A DNA stretch of 64,000 nt from Chaunax sp. Z400 (lineage: Eukaryota; Chordata; Actinopteri; Lophiiformes; Chaunacidae), in NCBI GenBank assembly GCA_037577475.1, contig CM075193.1, positions 5,464,185-5,528,184 of the forward strand. The letters run 5' to 3'. The notes below the pieces were generated by a model. The model was not told where the DNA came from. It saw only the letters and a program-made list of their open reading frames with translations, and searched no databases. The translations under genes were made by a program, and so were the position numbers. Shown here piece by piece: positions 12,001 through 26,099 of this stretch (the stretch's first letter is position 1; each line of letters starts with the position of its first letter).

Positions 12001-13969
12001 ACACTGTCTGAGGGAAAGTCGGGTAGTTAACAGTGTCTCATTATTGGAGAGCTGGTCTTTCAAATTTTGCTTTTTTATTTGACATTTTTAATTCAAATCA
12101 ACTATTGAGCATATTTACATATAAAAATGATCCAACCCTAAGGCACTGCCCTCACAGCCCACTAGATGCCGCTGTGTGGCCCCAGTGGGACGCTTCCACA
12201 GAGGGTTACAGAGCATTAATCAAAATACTGTACGAATAACACTGTAAGTTACTATGTGCATTGTTTAATGTGCATCTATTGAGAGTAATACATACAGTAT
12301 ACAGTTTATAGTCTGCTCCCTGCATATGGTAGGGAAAGAATATGTATAACTGCACAATGTGTTAAGACACACATGCATGAAAATAACCATGATTGCAGTC
12401 ACAGTTTTGGGTTATTTGACTAATAAATAGCACAAAGGATGGTTTTACAGCCTGTATATGCAGCAGCTGTAGCTAACTGTGGCAGTAACTGAACGCCTCC
12501 ACAGCATCACGCCAACCTTGAGTTGGTTAGTTCACTATATTTGATGTTTAATTGGTGTAATCGCAGAGCTGCAAAGCCGTGGTCTCTGCCCTGATAAAGC
12601 GATACATTTAAATTGAAATATTTCTTCTCCAAGGTAAGAAGGCCCTTCAACTTCATTTCACCATTTCTGTTGTCTCTTCCTCGCCAAATCATTATAGTCT
12701 CTTGCCTTTTGGATAGTTTCACAGGAGGCGACCAGATTGGCATGAAATTAGCTCAGTCTGAACCTTCACATGGTCCAATCAGATGAGCTGAGATTTAATC
12801 TCGGCTGGTTTGCCCCACTAGAGTCCGACCCCTCAGATGAAATGGGCTACATATTCATAGGTTCACTTGCATGGTTTATTATAACAACATAGATGGAAGG
12901 TACAAGCTGTCTTCTGTTTATCTTTATTCCAATTTTCCTGTGTGAGATGGATAATTGAATATTGAACATGACCCCCCCCCCTGATTAAGTCAAAACCTAA
13001 GGACATGCGTATGACATGTTTTCACCAGTCCAAGTAAAACTGTGAACATATCACATTTGATTTTACACAACCGCTCCGATTATTGTGTGTATTCTTAATA
13101 TACCATTTCTATAATTTCCTGCAGCTTCCTGTTCACACTGCAGACATTGTTGTTTTTTGTGCCTATATAGAATACATGCCCTCCTAGCTACTCATTACCT
13201 TACCCGATATGAAAAAATGCCTCGGAATAATGGGCAATATTACCTGATGAATTAATTATGATGATATCTTCTACGGTAGGAGGCTTAAATGCCATCTTAT
13301 ATTACATGCAGACATTAGAAAACTTTCAACTTGTCTCATTTGCATAAAAGTAGCAGAAGAATGCATAAATACAAAGGTTTCCTTGTTTACATTGTCTGAG
13401 AAGACTGATCCATTTATTATGAAATTGTAAGTCACACAGTGGAAACGAGATAAATTCTTCTGATTGTTTCTATGTTTGATGTGAAAGCAGGATTTAGTAG
13501 CATTAAATATGAATTGTTATTTGCTGTCACCACCTTAGAGGACAGTGTGGGATGATTTTATTATAATAATAAATATCTAAATAGAAACTATACATAGAGG
13601 TTTGTCAAAGGTTACAACCTATCCATTTAGAATTACATTTATTTTTACGAACAAGCTGCGGCACTTTCACCATTAACTTATTTGAATTCCAAATGTGATT
13701 GTCTCCTCTACAAAAGTTCAACATTTTTAATTGACTTAATGGACAAATTGGTGACAATTTAAAAAGAGGAAATTAAAGTGGTTTGTTCCCCGATAAGAAA
13801 CACGCAGTTGTACTGAATCAAAATACTAATTTACTTTATATTGTTTTATGGTACATAAATAAATATACATTAGTGGTAAACTAATACAAATATGTAAAAA
13901 TGGTTTGTTAAAGAGATTGGAGACTAACATTAATATAATGTAATAATGTGGAATTGTAAGGTAATGCAA

Positions 13970-13981
13970 CCCCCCCCCCCC

Positions 13982-14014
<33 letters not shown>
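13970..14014. repeat. Poly-C run followed by (ATTT)n microsatellite
   Basis: Twelve consecutive C residues (13970-13981) are followed by about seven ATTT units. Confidence 0.9.
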
Positions 14015-14017
<3 letters not shown>

Positions 14018-15448
14018 CTCTGACAATGATGGCTTCTTTTTTTTTACAATGGCCGTTTTTCAGCCCAAGTTGATCATTTTTACCCTTCGTTTCTAAATCG
14101 ACTGCTGATTTCTTGATGATGTATTATGATTATTTTCAAGTCTCCCTATGCACTTCCTTCATTTTTATTTTTTATTTGTATGCCATATATTTGTTTGCAG
14201 TGCAATGGAAAAAAAACAACAACATTTTTTCCTCCTCTCATGCACTAAGTGCCCACTGCTCTTGGACTTATGTGCACGAGTAAGTTCACAGGTAAGCTCT
14301 GCATCGCGGCATCATGGCAAAGGGGGAGGATAAAATCCCTGTATTGTGGAAATCTCCTTCTCTTTAGAGAAAGAGAGGGGGGAGAGAAAGTGGGAGAAGG
14401 AATGCCTTGCCTTCCTCATTACACTGCTGTCATTTACTCTTCATCCCCCATACTCTTTAGTGGCATTAAGACGGGATGTAAATTTGACAGTTAACGCTCT
14501 TAGAAAATGGCTAGTTCAAGAAGGGCAGGAATTAGAGATGGGCATTAGACGCTGATAAGCTCCTTTCCTCTGCCGCGGCGGCTGCTTAACATTCATGGGA
14601 AAGTCATCATCAAACAACGTTATCACAGCTCTGTTGACGGCTGAGGAACATCATCACTATGATAATTTTTTTTATAGCTGTGAGCCAAAAAAGCTCTCTT
14701 TTATTTCAGCCGTTTGTTAATGAGATAGGAGCTTGTTGGTGTGGGCAAATGCAAACTTGCCTCTCTCCAACGTTTGTTTGAGTCCCCCAGCCTCCCCCGC
14801 CTGCCTCCCACTGCATCCTCTCCACACTGTTTAATGTTGTGGGGCAAGCGGGGGGGTGCATTTCCATGTACTCTTTGCGAAGTGCTGTGTGTACATTGCT
14901 GAAGAAGGGCCTTTATGTGCACCTTTGCAGATCAGTCACTCAAAGAGAGGAAAACATGGTTATATCAACAAACGTCCTCTCCTAACAGGCCTGTAGCTGG
15001 CAACTGTCACTCACCTGGGATTCAGTCTCAGATCTGAATAGAGGGAGAATGGTGAATATTATATACAGCATTAGCTTATAATGATGAAAAGGCTACTTAA
15101 AGTGTCGAATCTCGAGGCCTTCAATAATTACGGCTATAAATCATTCGCATTGTTTCTTCATATTTATTCATTAATGCTCCTAACAGCTCGGTTCAGAGGT
15201 TTCTTGCACTCGTGAGCAATTCACATATGTGTTAGCTGCCAAGGCTAAGCAGCTTTCCTTTGTGTAGGGATGCATACTGTGAGCTGTAGATACCAAAATC
15301 AGATTTTGGCTCCATCACTGTTTGTGTTTATGGAGTGGGTTAAGAGCGAGAGAGATTTAATCTTTGGAAATCCTTACCAGGGGAGATATGACAGATCATC
15401 TCTAACTCACTCTAATTACTTCTAAAACTTTTTGCTTGCACTAGTCTA

Positions 15449-15512
15449 TATATAATAATTATTATTATTATTACAATTATTATTATTACTATTATTATTA
15501 TTTTTATTTTAT
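15449..15512. repeat. Imperfect (ATT)n microsatellite
   Basis: ATT units with scattered substitutions grade into a T-rich TTTATTTTATTTA tract. Confidence 0.85.
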
Positions 15513-16530
15513 TTATTTTATCCACTGATTTTTGCACCCTCATTTCCAGCCCAGAACTTTCCTAATCCATTTCAAATGCTGAATGCAAAAGGCCGGGGAT
15601 CAAACAGACAAGTCAATGCAGAAACTAAAACATGAATATAAGATCATTTCTGGTTGAATAACCAGGTCATGCTTTATTACAGGTTATGACAGTAAGGTCT
15701 GAGCATCTAGTACCCAGTAAAAGTACATACTTCATATCTTTGACTTGTTAGAGCTGAACCTGTCATCTAATGAAACCCTGTGAGTTAAAGAAAAGCAGTT
15801 TATGTTGCTTCCTGCTGAGACATTGTGAGTCTTCCCCAAAGATTTAAAGAAATGTTCTGGCATGCAGCACCAGGTTGTCAAAGCCAGGTATGAGAATAAA
15901 CAGCAGCAAACTGCCTGTCTCCACAATGCAGTAGAGCTCTCGGTAATCATTATGGCAGATGTAAAACTAGCAAAAGTCAACACTCTCTGGCATAGAATTA
16001 AAATTCTGTGCTGTCAGGCAATGCAGTGAAGTTTTTTTTCTTGATTCAGAAGTCATCAGGATAATTGCAAAGGGATTCAGGTAATGAGTCGACTGAGGTT
16101 GTCCCAATACTAGAATTTCAAATGCAATATTAGTATAAAAAAACGATACTTAATACCTCGATCAAAACCACGGCAAAAAGGCAAAAATGTCCCCTGCACA
16201 CAAAATCAGATAATTATTTTCATGTTTATTAACAGTCTACACAGAGAGAGTTACTGAACATAATACTGATGTAATAATAATAATGTTATCACATGTGGCT
16301 ATCATATTGTTTTAAACACATACTGAAAATGTTGAAAAAGTATTGATATTTAGATCCGTTTGATTCTGAAGCAGACACAGAAAGGAAAACAGGAAGACAG
16401 ATCAGCAATGATTTAGACCTGAAAAATGAAATTTTATCCAAAATACTGTTTTTGATCATATGTTTTCACATGCTTTGCTTTATAAGTGACGTGTTTCAAG
16501 TCCAAAAGACGGATGATAAGATATTAAACA

Positions 16531-17182
16531 CAAGAATGGCCCTCAGTAGAGCGCATACCTCCACCAAGGCCCAACAGTCCCCTTTAATTCAATCAAGCTT
16601 TATTTAAAATCAAACTCATGGCCCTGTCACCATAATCTAAGGTTGCTAGATTTGTAACAGCCAACAGTAACAGTATTTGGATTTGCATCTGCACCAGATT
16701 GCACAGATTCATAGATACCAACTCCCTAAATATGCCTGATCGTTTTCATCAAGATCACTGCATTATTCTCTGAGAAATTAAAGGAAATGTCGTTGATGTT
16801 AAAGAAAGCTAAACATCCTGCATCAGCCCCTTTATCTGTATCCTTACCTAAATTTAATGGGGTTTAGTAGTTTCTGCGTAATCCTGCAGACAAACAAACA
16901 AACAATAATAATAATAATAATGATGCCTTTATTAGTCCCACATGGGGAAATTCTTTCTCTGCATTTGACCCATCCCTGAGGAGCAGTGGGCTGCCACTAC
17001 ATGCGGCGCCCGGGGAGCAAATTGGGGTTCAGTATCTTGCTCAAGGATACTTCAACTTGTGGACTTGCAGGGGCTGAGGATCGAACCACTGACCTTTTGT
17101 TCCGTGAACGACCGCTCTACCCCCTGAGCCACAGCCGCCCCAAACGTGGGTGTAAACATAACCTCTTTGGCAGAGGCAATGA
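16531..17182 (-). mobile_element. Copy of a dispersed teleost repeat, interrupted by a SINE
   Basis: The left end carries CTCAGTAGAGCGCATACCTC then CACCAAGGCCCAACAGT. The right end carries GTAAACATAACCTCTTTGGC then AGAGG. Both ends carry versions of CCTCC(A/G)CCAAGG, in inverse orientation. The same family recurs at 26100, 28327, 33405, 35151, 39949, 52266, 53576 and 56380. I know this family as very common in percomorph fish but cannot name or class it with certainty. A SINE at 16903-17141 is inserted within it. Confidence 0.65.
16903..17141 (-). mobile_element. tRNA-derived SINE with A and B boxes and an (ATT)n tail
   Basis: Read on the minus strand, the element starts GGGGCGGCTGTGGCTCAG. 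It has an RNA polymerase III A box GTGGCTCAGGGGG (17132-17120) and a B box GGTTCGATCC (17087-17078). A tRNA-unrelated body follows, and the 3' end is an (ATT)n tail at 16903-16920. The spacing of A and B boxes (about 33 nt) is that of a tRNA gene. It lies in a run of CAAAC repeats that continues on both sides, consistent with a short target duplication. It is not a functional tRNA gene. Confidence 0.8.
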
Positions 17183-20100
17183 TTAGAAATAAGTATAAGA
17201 TCGACATAAATACACAAATAAACACTGTATACTAGTTTGTCTGCAGTTAGCTAGTTGATTATAAACACAAAATGAAAATCCTTCACATAATTGTGCAATC
17301 TAAAGAAATCTGGTTTAAAGTTGCTGCTTATTGAAACACTTTTTTTTCTTTTCTTTTTTTTTTACAACCTTTGTTTATGAAGTGTTTGGATGACATCATG
17401 TTTTCCATTGTTTTCATTAAGCAATCGATACGAGACGTGACAAAGGCGCGGTGCATCATCGCGTACAGCAAGTCAGCTTGTTGTACAAGTTTGGAGGGTT
17501 TTTTTCATGTCTTGAAAAAATTAGTTTCACTGCAAATGAAACGCAGATGTGCTGCAATCCATTTGGATCCTCTGTAATTCTGCCGTTTGAGACAATTCCA
17601 CATCATTATCTCAACTTTGTAGTCATCTCTGAGCCCTTTGTCATGTTAGTCCAATTGTCCTCTTTGCTCTAAACCACCACTGCTCTGCATGTAGCCCTGC
17701 TCGCCACTTTGGGAAGATGAGACAAGATGTTCTGCTCTGGGGGCAGAGATCCTCAGTCGGCTTGGGAACCATGAAGAGCACGGAAAATAGATTTGATCAT
17801 TTGCTGCTTTGAAAATATTCTCTTAAATCTTGATATACGACAGTGCTTTTAAGTAATCAGCAGTGATTTCACGTGTTTAAGTGCTTATTTTTGTTAAACT
17901 ATTCGGTGCCACCTACATTGTTCTGTTGGCAGACCAAAAATTTCAAATGCAACCAACAAACATGTCGTGTTGGAGCCTTCATGTTGAGTCTCTGCCTCAC
18001 CAGCCTGTAAACTCCTCACATCTAAGCCGCAGTTTGGTTTTCCTTATTTATGATAATGAAATGTAATTCCGCCCTTTATTGACATGCAGTGCTCTCATAC
18101 TTGAGTTATTCTCTTTCTACCATTGCTTCCATATTTTACTTAATCACATTGTCCAAATCCCCATTTCCTCTCATCAATCCTACGTTGAGCTTTATTTGTG
18201 ATCCTCTCTTTCTTTTACCCTCACCCATTTTGTTCTCTCTCATTCAATTTTGCCCTGCATTGGTGTTTATTTCTTCGTAGGATGACTGGATTACTCCAAC
18301 TGAAATAGCTGTTACTCATATTTTAGGTCATCTACCAAATCCATTAGAGGGAAATATACAAATAACCCCACTTTTCTCTGCATCGTGGTCCGCTGCTGCT
18401 TCTCAGCTTGTGGCTGCAATGGCTTATGGAGCTATTAATAGTAGATAATCTCCAACAGTTTTATATAATTATATATTTCTTATGCATGTACGGTTATTAT
18501 GTTATTGTAAACAATCACCTCGTGTAGATAAAGGCTGTGGTATAAGTGCCTACCAGTAGTTATATGTATACTAAGTATTACACATTATCATCACTAACAC
18601 AGAGGCAGAGGGAGAACCAGCTGTAGTAGTTCTCATAATTCATACTGTATTAATTTGTAATTAGTGGTTAATGAAACTGATACTGTAGCATTAGTTATTA
18701 GGTGTACAGTTTCACTGGAAACAAATCCACTCATTCAATACAATAAAAGTTGCCACATGAAAGAAAGAAAGTGAAGAAGCAAAGCGCATCGAAGCTAACA
18801 AAGTGTATTACACACTTATTAAAGTCATTTTCACTTTGCCTCCCAGACCTGGCCAAAAACATTTTCAAATCCTCATTGTACTCCAAGCTAGGCTATTTCC
18901 TTGTTAACTTTGAAGTAAGCTGAAAACCGTGCAGGTAGACAGGGGCGGCATCAAATAATCAGCAACTTCAAAAAGCATGCTGCCACTTAGCACTCCTAAA
19001 GCTAATGTCCCCGAGACATTCAGGATGGAAATTATTCAAACTCATTTAGAGGCAGCAAATTGGTCTAAGTTCAATCAGAAAACAGACTGACACTGAACAA
19101 GTAGCACAGCCTAATTATACTTGTTTGTCAAATGAAAATTTCATTTGGGCAGAAATGAAACCTTCCAGCAACTTCTTTTAAGGTGAGCTCCTAGTTGTAT
19201 TATCAGCTAAATGCAGTAAAATCCATAATCATGTGATGATAATGAAAATGGAGCCAATGTTAACATTCAGGCTTTCGATGCCCGGGGCACATGGCGATAA
19301 AAATTAAGTACCATAGTCCTTTGCCAGGCATGCTGACACCCGGGCTGGTCTTTAGCCTCTTAGATGCGTTTTTGCATTTTAAAAACTTTATCAAAGCACT
19401 GTTGCAATGTGGAAAATGTCAACGTCAAATGCACTGAAGGCAAATTGGAATTTCATTAATAGTAAAATTATTGCTTTTGACTGATGTATTACTATGCTTG
19501 TTAAGAGCTATAGAGTGGAACGCTCGTCTGTCTGGTCGGCAGTCTTGCCTCCTCTTGTCCAATGTCATTTGCTGAAAGTTAGAAATCTACTTTCCGAATG
19601 TAAAATATGAAGTTGTTAAAGTTGCAGGAAGTGAAGAATCTCCCGTTTAATACATCGATTTATACTGTAGTGTACTAGGTCTCTTATCTGGGATCATACC
19701 GAGTTTATAAAGAGGAAAATAGATGAACAGAACGTCAAATAGCATCAACATTCATATTTTGGTGGTTTCATTCTTTCTGCCGACGTTGATCGATGTAAAC
19801 TGTAGACCTAACCTGGTGTGAAGGTATCCATTCACTGAGACTCGTTCTCATTCATGAAGCCAGTGGTGTTTATTGATTTACCTTGTAATCCTCTCAGTCA
19901 GTGTCATCAATGATGGAGGTGAAAATGGGAACGGTGCGTCGGAGAGAAGGCGGCAAAACAAGACAGCAGATTAGCTTTAATGGTATCCATGTTCTCCTTG
20001 GGGGTTTGCACTCGTGCAAGTGAACAGTTTTAGATGATGACAGATCAGGTAGCATGAGGAATTGTACACTATAAGTTTGAACATTTTCTGTCCTTGTATG

Positions 20101-23100
20101 TGGAAATTTTCAATCTTCTTTATCTTTCATTTTGTCTGTGAGAAAGCTTTCAGTGAGAGGGGAAGAACAAGGGCAAAACAATATGAATTAGCATCATTGT
20201 TTTAAAGAATTGTTAGTGTTCTGTAGGCTATTCAGAACATGACAGAGTTTTCTAACGTCATTTTTGTGTTTGTTTTCTAAGGTTTTAGATTATCGCTCTA
20301 ATACTTTGGCCAACAAAGAGCATTAGCTTACAAGCTAACGTTTTCAGCTTGAATTAGCTCACTTTGCTAAATAAGAAATGGACTTTTTTTGGGCACCTGC
20401 TTCATGATAGCCATTTGTAAAGCCTGATTGTCTTATTGTAGCGTAAATAAGCTCCTGTTTTAAGTTCATTCGACTCTGTCAGTCTAGTTTCTCCACTGTT
20501 ATCCACCTAACATAAAAATGACAGGTAGACATAGTTAGCAGTGTGTCGTCTGTTCGTCCATCCATGATAATTATTTTGTCCAGAGCAAACTGTACATATT
20601 AGCTTCTGTTATTTCCATGATTTTTAAGGTGAGGCTGAGGGATTGACATCTTTTCTGAAGCATATCTGGCAACCAATGTACATTCTAGCTTCACCAAAAT
20701 GTACACAAATCAACCACAATAAGTAGTTGTGCCTTTTGACATTTTGAATTTTGAGGTGGTCATTTTGCCCATAGCAGATTTCAAGCTACACGTTCTTACA
20801 CATATATTAACCTTGATAGGTATTTGGGCCTTTTAATATTTAGATTTTTCTACACATTTTACTTTTTCTTTTTTTTAAACTTTTCTTTTTTTTTTCATTT
20901 TAAGGTGACCCGTAGAGCTGGTCATCTTCTCCATAGCATCTATCCAAAAATAATATCCACTACTCCTGCAGGCTCACCAGAGGAATGGAGGATATGTCAT
21001 ATAATGATGAATTTGTTGCACATTGCAGGGATATGCCTTCTTCTTTCCTCTATGTTGAACAGCGAATCTGATACATGCAAAAGTCTTTGTGAGTCTTGTT
21101 TGTTATATTCTCTTCCTCTTATCTTACAGCTTTAGGAGAGATAGCCAGTGAAAGACATGCAACAAATCATTATGTTCTCTTTAGTGCTGCCATATCTGCA
21201 TGTAATAATGCAACACAAAAATATATGTGACTTATTTTATTTGACTGTAAATATTTTTTAAACAAAGGTGAATAAAGATTGTATCTAAATATAAATAAAC
21301 ATTTAATAACATTTAATATTCAGGTCACAGAAGGTGGACCCCTTCAGGGACTTGTTTTTATGTCGATAAGCATCTCACATTATTGTATTATTATTTGTGT
21401 GATTGTATTAATATACTTTGCTTTCTTTTAAAAATAAAACAGGTTACAGCCCTGTGCAACCCCATGAATATATAAACCTTTATTACCATGAAATAATTTA
21501 AGCAAATGGCAACAAAATAACAACAGGATGTGTCAAAATGTTTGGTTTATTTGGCTCATATTCATAGTTTGAAACTTATATATGTTAGTAATAATCTTTA
21601 GATTGAAGCCATCATCCTCATGATCTTCAACTATGAACTTTAACTTTTATTCATTGTCTCTTTTTTAACTCTCATTGAAAGAAGCCTTTCACAAACAATG
21701 CTGATCTCACTGACCGGTGAAGCCACTTCCTGTTGATCCTCTCATGGCATTAAAAAAAGTAAAATAAGCTTATTATTAAAGAAGCGTTGTACTAGAGGTA
21801 GAACCCCGTCACAGATATACAGTATGTCATGAACTGTGAACAGAGGATTTCAGTGCAAAAACAACCTTCACATGATCAAATCTACGGTTCATATCAGATT
21901 GTAAATGATTGATACAGTATTACTGGTGGTAACACACATAATCCAGCCGTGCTCTTCAGTGAGAAATATTAAAGGCCACCCCAGTGAGATGGATTTATTT
22001 TAATCTATGTAATAATGTATGACATAACATAACAGTAAGTCTCAAGCCAATCATTAAGGCAAATAATACCTTCATCAATAATATCTACATTTAAGCATCA
22101 CTTACAGGTTGGTATTCAACTGTAGGCTTTCCGTATTTTAAATCACATAATATTTCACACCTTTCTAGACCTTTATTGACAGCATTAATTGGATTTGTAA
22201 TGATGTTTAAAGCAAACTTATTTCAAAAGACATCTCTCAGGCAGTGGTCCCCGTGATAGCGATGAATGGTGCATGTCAGGCATACAGTATAGCTGTAGAA
22301 TATAGAGTCCAAGGTATTTCACAGCATTTGTAGTGGAGCTCTGACCTCTTGTGCCGTATTGTGGAAGTGCAAAATCCCCATGCTGCACTGACAATGGTGG
22401 CATTAACAAGCTCTGTAATGCAATATCTTTGTAAGGATGCACTTTAATTTGAAAAATTAAAGCTTCTTGCAGGCCCATTTCACAGTCCTTCCATGTAAAA
22501 CTTTTAGAACCTCTAAGGTGACTTACAGAAAAACCGTAATAAACGTCCTTAAGGGAACAGGTTGGGTGATATGAAATGTTCCACAAGGATCCATTTATGG
22601 GCTGTAGTCGGTGGACCTGTGAGGTGTTTGATAGGACAAATACAGTACCAGTACTGGCACACTTAGGCGACTTTACCAACTTGTGATAGAACAAAATTGG
22701 AGTCAAGTGTGATCATCAGTCTGCATTTAATTAGTGTATGTCTAGTGGTGGCGTTTGGTTCTGTAGCGTCATGCGGTTCATGACCTTTGCTGACTGACTG
22801 TCTCGTCATGTCTGTCTTCCTCCTCTGCACACAGCTAAAGCAGAAATAACTTCAAGAATTCCTTAATGCCTCAGCAGGACTGCCTGAACCCCTGTTACAG
22901 TACATCTGATGCAGGAGGAGGATAAGTGACCTATTTCACCTGTTACTGTTTCTAACTGGCATCGTGTCATCTCTACCAAAACAATGGGAGTCTGCCACTG
23001 ATGAGACAGACCAGTTTATTATCATTAAAAAATACACCAAAGGACCCTGGAATACTACAGAGGGGGAAATCTAAGATTCACAGCCTACCAGAAGGCATCC

Positions 23101-23349
23101 GGAAGTATAAAAGGAGACTTTACCATCTGTTTGTTGGTGAGTAACTCAGGAAATCTGGAGAGTAAATGAGTAAATGTTAATTACTGCTAGTGTCAGACCA
23201 TCAGCAGTAGCTGTGCTTTTTAATAGGCTTTGTCTTTGTTTGAGTTCATACTTTCTTCAAATGATTACCATTAAATACAACTTAGACAGTAAAGAAAGGA
23301 GGGGCCAACAACACAATATGACATAAGGCTTGCAGGTTATTCTATGCAA

Positions 23350-23370
23350 TGATAATAATGTATAATAGTA

Positions 23371-23406
<36 letters not shown>

Positions 23407-23411
23407 GTAAT
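23350..23411. repeat. (AAT)n microsatellite
   Basis: AAT units with several TAG interruptions at both ends and a pure core of about ten units. Confidence 0.92.
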
Positions 23412-23553
23412 GTTTGGATTTGAAGTCTGCTTTGATTTAAGTCTGTGTTAAACTGCATACAGAAGCATGTATTAATGAATATAAGGTTTAATCTGCCGTA
23501 TTCTCCAAAAATATAGTCATGAATAACATAAAACTAAATAATTACCCTAAAAA

Positions 23554-23640
23554 CAGTGGTTGCCAAACCTTTTTACATCAAGGACTCCTAAACCAACACA
23601 AATTAGACGAAGATTTTTTTTTCCTCAAAATTAAACTTAA
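23554..23640 (+). mobile_element. hAT-type non-autonomous element fragment
   Basis: The sequence CAGTGGTTGCCAAACC followed by TTTTTACATCAAGGACTCC resembles the 5' end of hAT-derived MITEs, whose terminal repeats begin CAGTGGTT(C)CCAA. No matching right end was found nearby, so it appears truncated. Confidence 0.45.
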
Positions 23641-26099
23641 AAAGGTTTCATATGTTTTCTTGAATCATTACTTTTCAGGATGACAACTAATTTTTATTCT
23701 CTTGCTGCCTGCTGATTTGTAAATCTCAAGCTGTAAAGAGTCCATTCAAACCAGCCCAAGGACAGTAAAGAGATTCACGGAATCCCGTATTTTGCTTTTG
23801 CTATTGTTGATTCATCTAACGAATCCATCTCTGTCAGCCCGTTGAATCCTAATGAAGCAGAAATCTGTCACATTTACTCCACATGGAGGGTAGCCGGGCA
23901 AACTTCCACTGCAAAATGAAGCCATTATCTCCAACGAGACACGTACAGGGCTCAATATAAATAAATAAAGTCACACTTATCTAGTGACCAGTGTGATTAC
24001 TGTAGCCAATGCTGACATCCAAATTGACTGCCTTATCATGTCGAAGTGATTTTAGCTGGGAACAGACTGTAGATGAAAGCAAAATGATCTTTAAATAGTA
24101 GTTAAAGATGGCCGCTTGATAAGTTGTTCCACAACAGTTTTGATCAATGAAGCATGCACTCAATATATTGCCTATTTAGATACGTGAGATAAACTTAGCT
24201 GGGCTTCTAAATTATTCATAAATTAGACTTCCTCCAGTACGAGGTAATGACTTTGTGGCCTTGTTGAATTCTTAATGTTGGGACTTGTTGTAAATGTTCC
24301 AGACATACCGTTTATTTCCTTATGTCTCCTTTATTTTATTCAGCTTTTAAAGCATGATCAAATTCTTCTTTTCTACCTATGATATCTATTTGTAACATGA
24401 CACTGGAAAAAAACAAAAACGTTCAAAATATAAACAATGACAACGCAAGAAGTATCTATTCTTGAGCCATGCGTGTCAAATAAGTGAAAACAGGCCTTTA
24501 AGCAGTATTCCTAGTTCTAGAATTCACTCACATACAACAAACAGGCGGTAACTCCCAATGTAGAAAATGTCAAAGCTATTTCCTCTTTACTAGTCAACGC
24601 ACTGCTTGTGTAATAGTAATTGGAATCTTATCCTAGTGTTTGCTCATCATTTCCCGTGCCTAGTTATTCCACACCTAAACTCCATTTAAGTTTAGAATAA
24701 CATTTTAGAATAGTTCCCATTCAGGTAAACAGAATCTGATTACCTTGATGGATTGAAAATGTATGTCTGATAGTAGTTTATTCCATTTATTTATTCAAGG
24801 GGCCTCAAATGGAGGCACTTTGAGGCAAACAAATGGTTGATGTGCCTTTTTCTTTTCCAGCAACGCAGTGGTTTACAGAAACCGTGAGGCTTTTTGTTTT
24901 GTTATTCTTTGCACTTCTCTGTTCCACTGTGGAGACACACTGATAATGAAAATAATATATGTATTTTTTCTTTATTCAGCATATTATTTGTTCCACAATC
25001 GACTATTCCAAGAGAAAAATTCTGTCCAGTGGGGTCGTTTGTGTGACTTCAGATATTTCTTAAAAGTGAATGGATGCACAGGAGCCTAAAATATTCTGTG
25101 ATAGTTTTGGATTTCCCTCCCTCCATAAGCCTCTCATTGTGTTTGAGGACCTGCTTTGTGCAACTGCTTGCCAGCTGCTTGCCAAATGAGGTTATAGTGT
25201 TTCCCTATCAACTGTAAATTTCAATAATTTGTTGGAAGGGCCTCTCACTGTCAGTTTTTATCATATTATCAATGACGACTCAATTTTCCTCTGCCACTCC
25301 ATCACAAGCGCTGACCCCCGGCCCTATTACAGTTCTGTAATGAAGTGCAATGGAGTGGTAATTGGTCCACATTATACCAGATCAGGTAACATTAGACTTA
25401 TTTTCTTATCACAATGAGCCCTGCTGGTGACTCTCAATGAGAAACCAAACACACTTCCTTTCTTATGCAGGCTATCATCCAAATAACATTTCAGGTAAGA
25501 GACCCTTTCCCCATTTCAGTTTTCCATTTCAAGATTGCATGTCCTCCGTGTCCTCAGACTGCGCTTTGTTTCTAGTTTCCTCCACTTTAAAAGTCTCCCA
25601 AACTGCCCCGGAGGCAGTGCAGATATGAGATAGAGTTTACCAGCATGGGGAAGTACAGTAAATGAGATGGTAACATGACCAGTAAGAAGACATGCAGAGC
25701 TCTGCTCCGTCTCTTTTACAGCCTGAGAATGCTGGGTACCCTCAGTGTCCATATTTTTCATGTTGTTCTATCAATACATTTAATAACGTCACTTTTCTAT
25801 GAAATGAGCCAATTTCATGAGCTTTGAAACCGTTTCAAATTGCAACTAGACAGAATTATGTCGTTGCACCTTAAAACTATAGTCCCAAATGGTTTGACCC
25901 ACATAATACACACTTATTGACCATGAAAACCTGCCTCTAGAATCTGGAATCACATTGATATCATTACTAGTTTGACTGTTACTTTTCAGTAATGGTGGTT
26001 TTCTTCAGCTCATTAACTTTTGAAGAGAAGTCAAATTTGACACCAAAATAAATCATCAGTTTCACCTACAATCTGGTTTTAGTTGTAAATCTGTAACAT

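Noticed and set aside
17078..17132. Possible tRNA gene from A and B boxes on the minus strand
   Set aside because: The stems of a tRNA cloverleaf are not maintained and the body continues into a SINE with an (ATT)n tail.
16986..17186. 66-codon frame including AGAEDRTTDLLFRERPLYPL
   Set aside because: It is the antisense translation of the tRNA-derived SINE, a common false protein in fish annotation.
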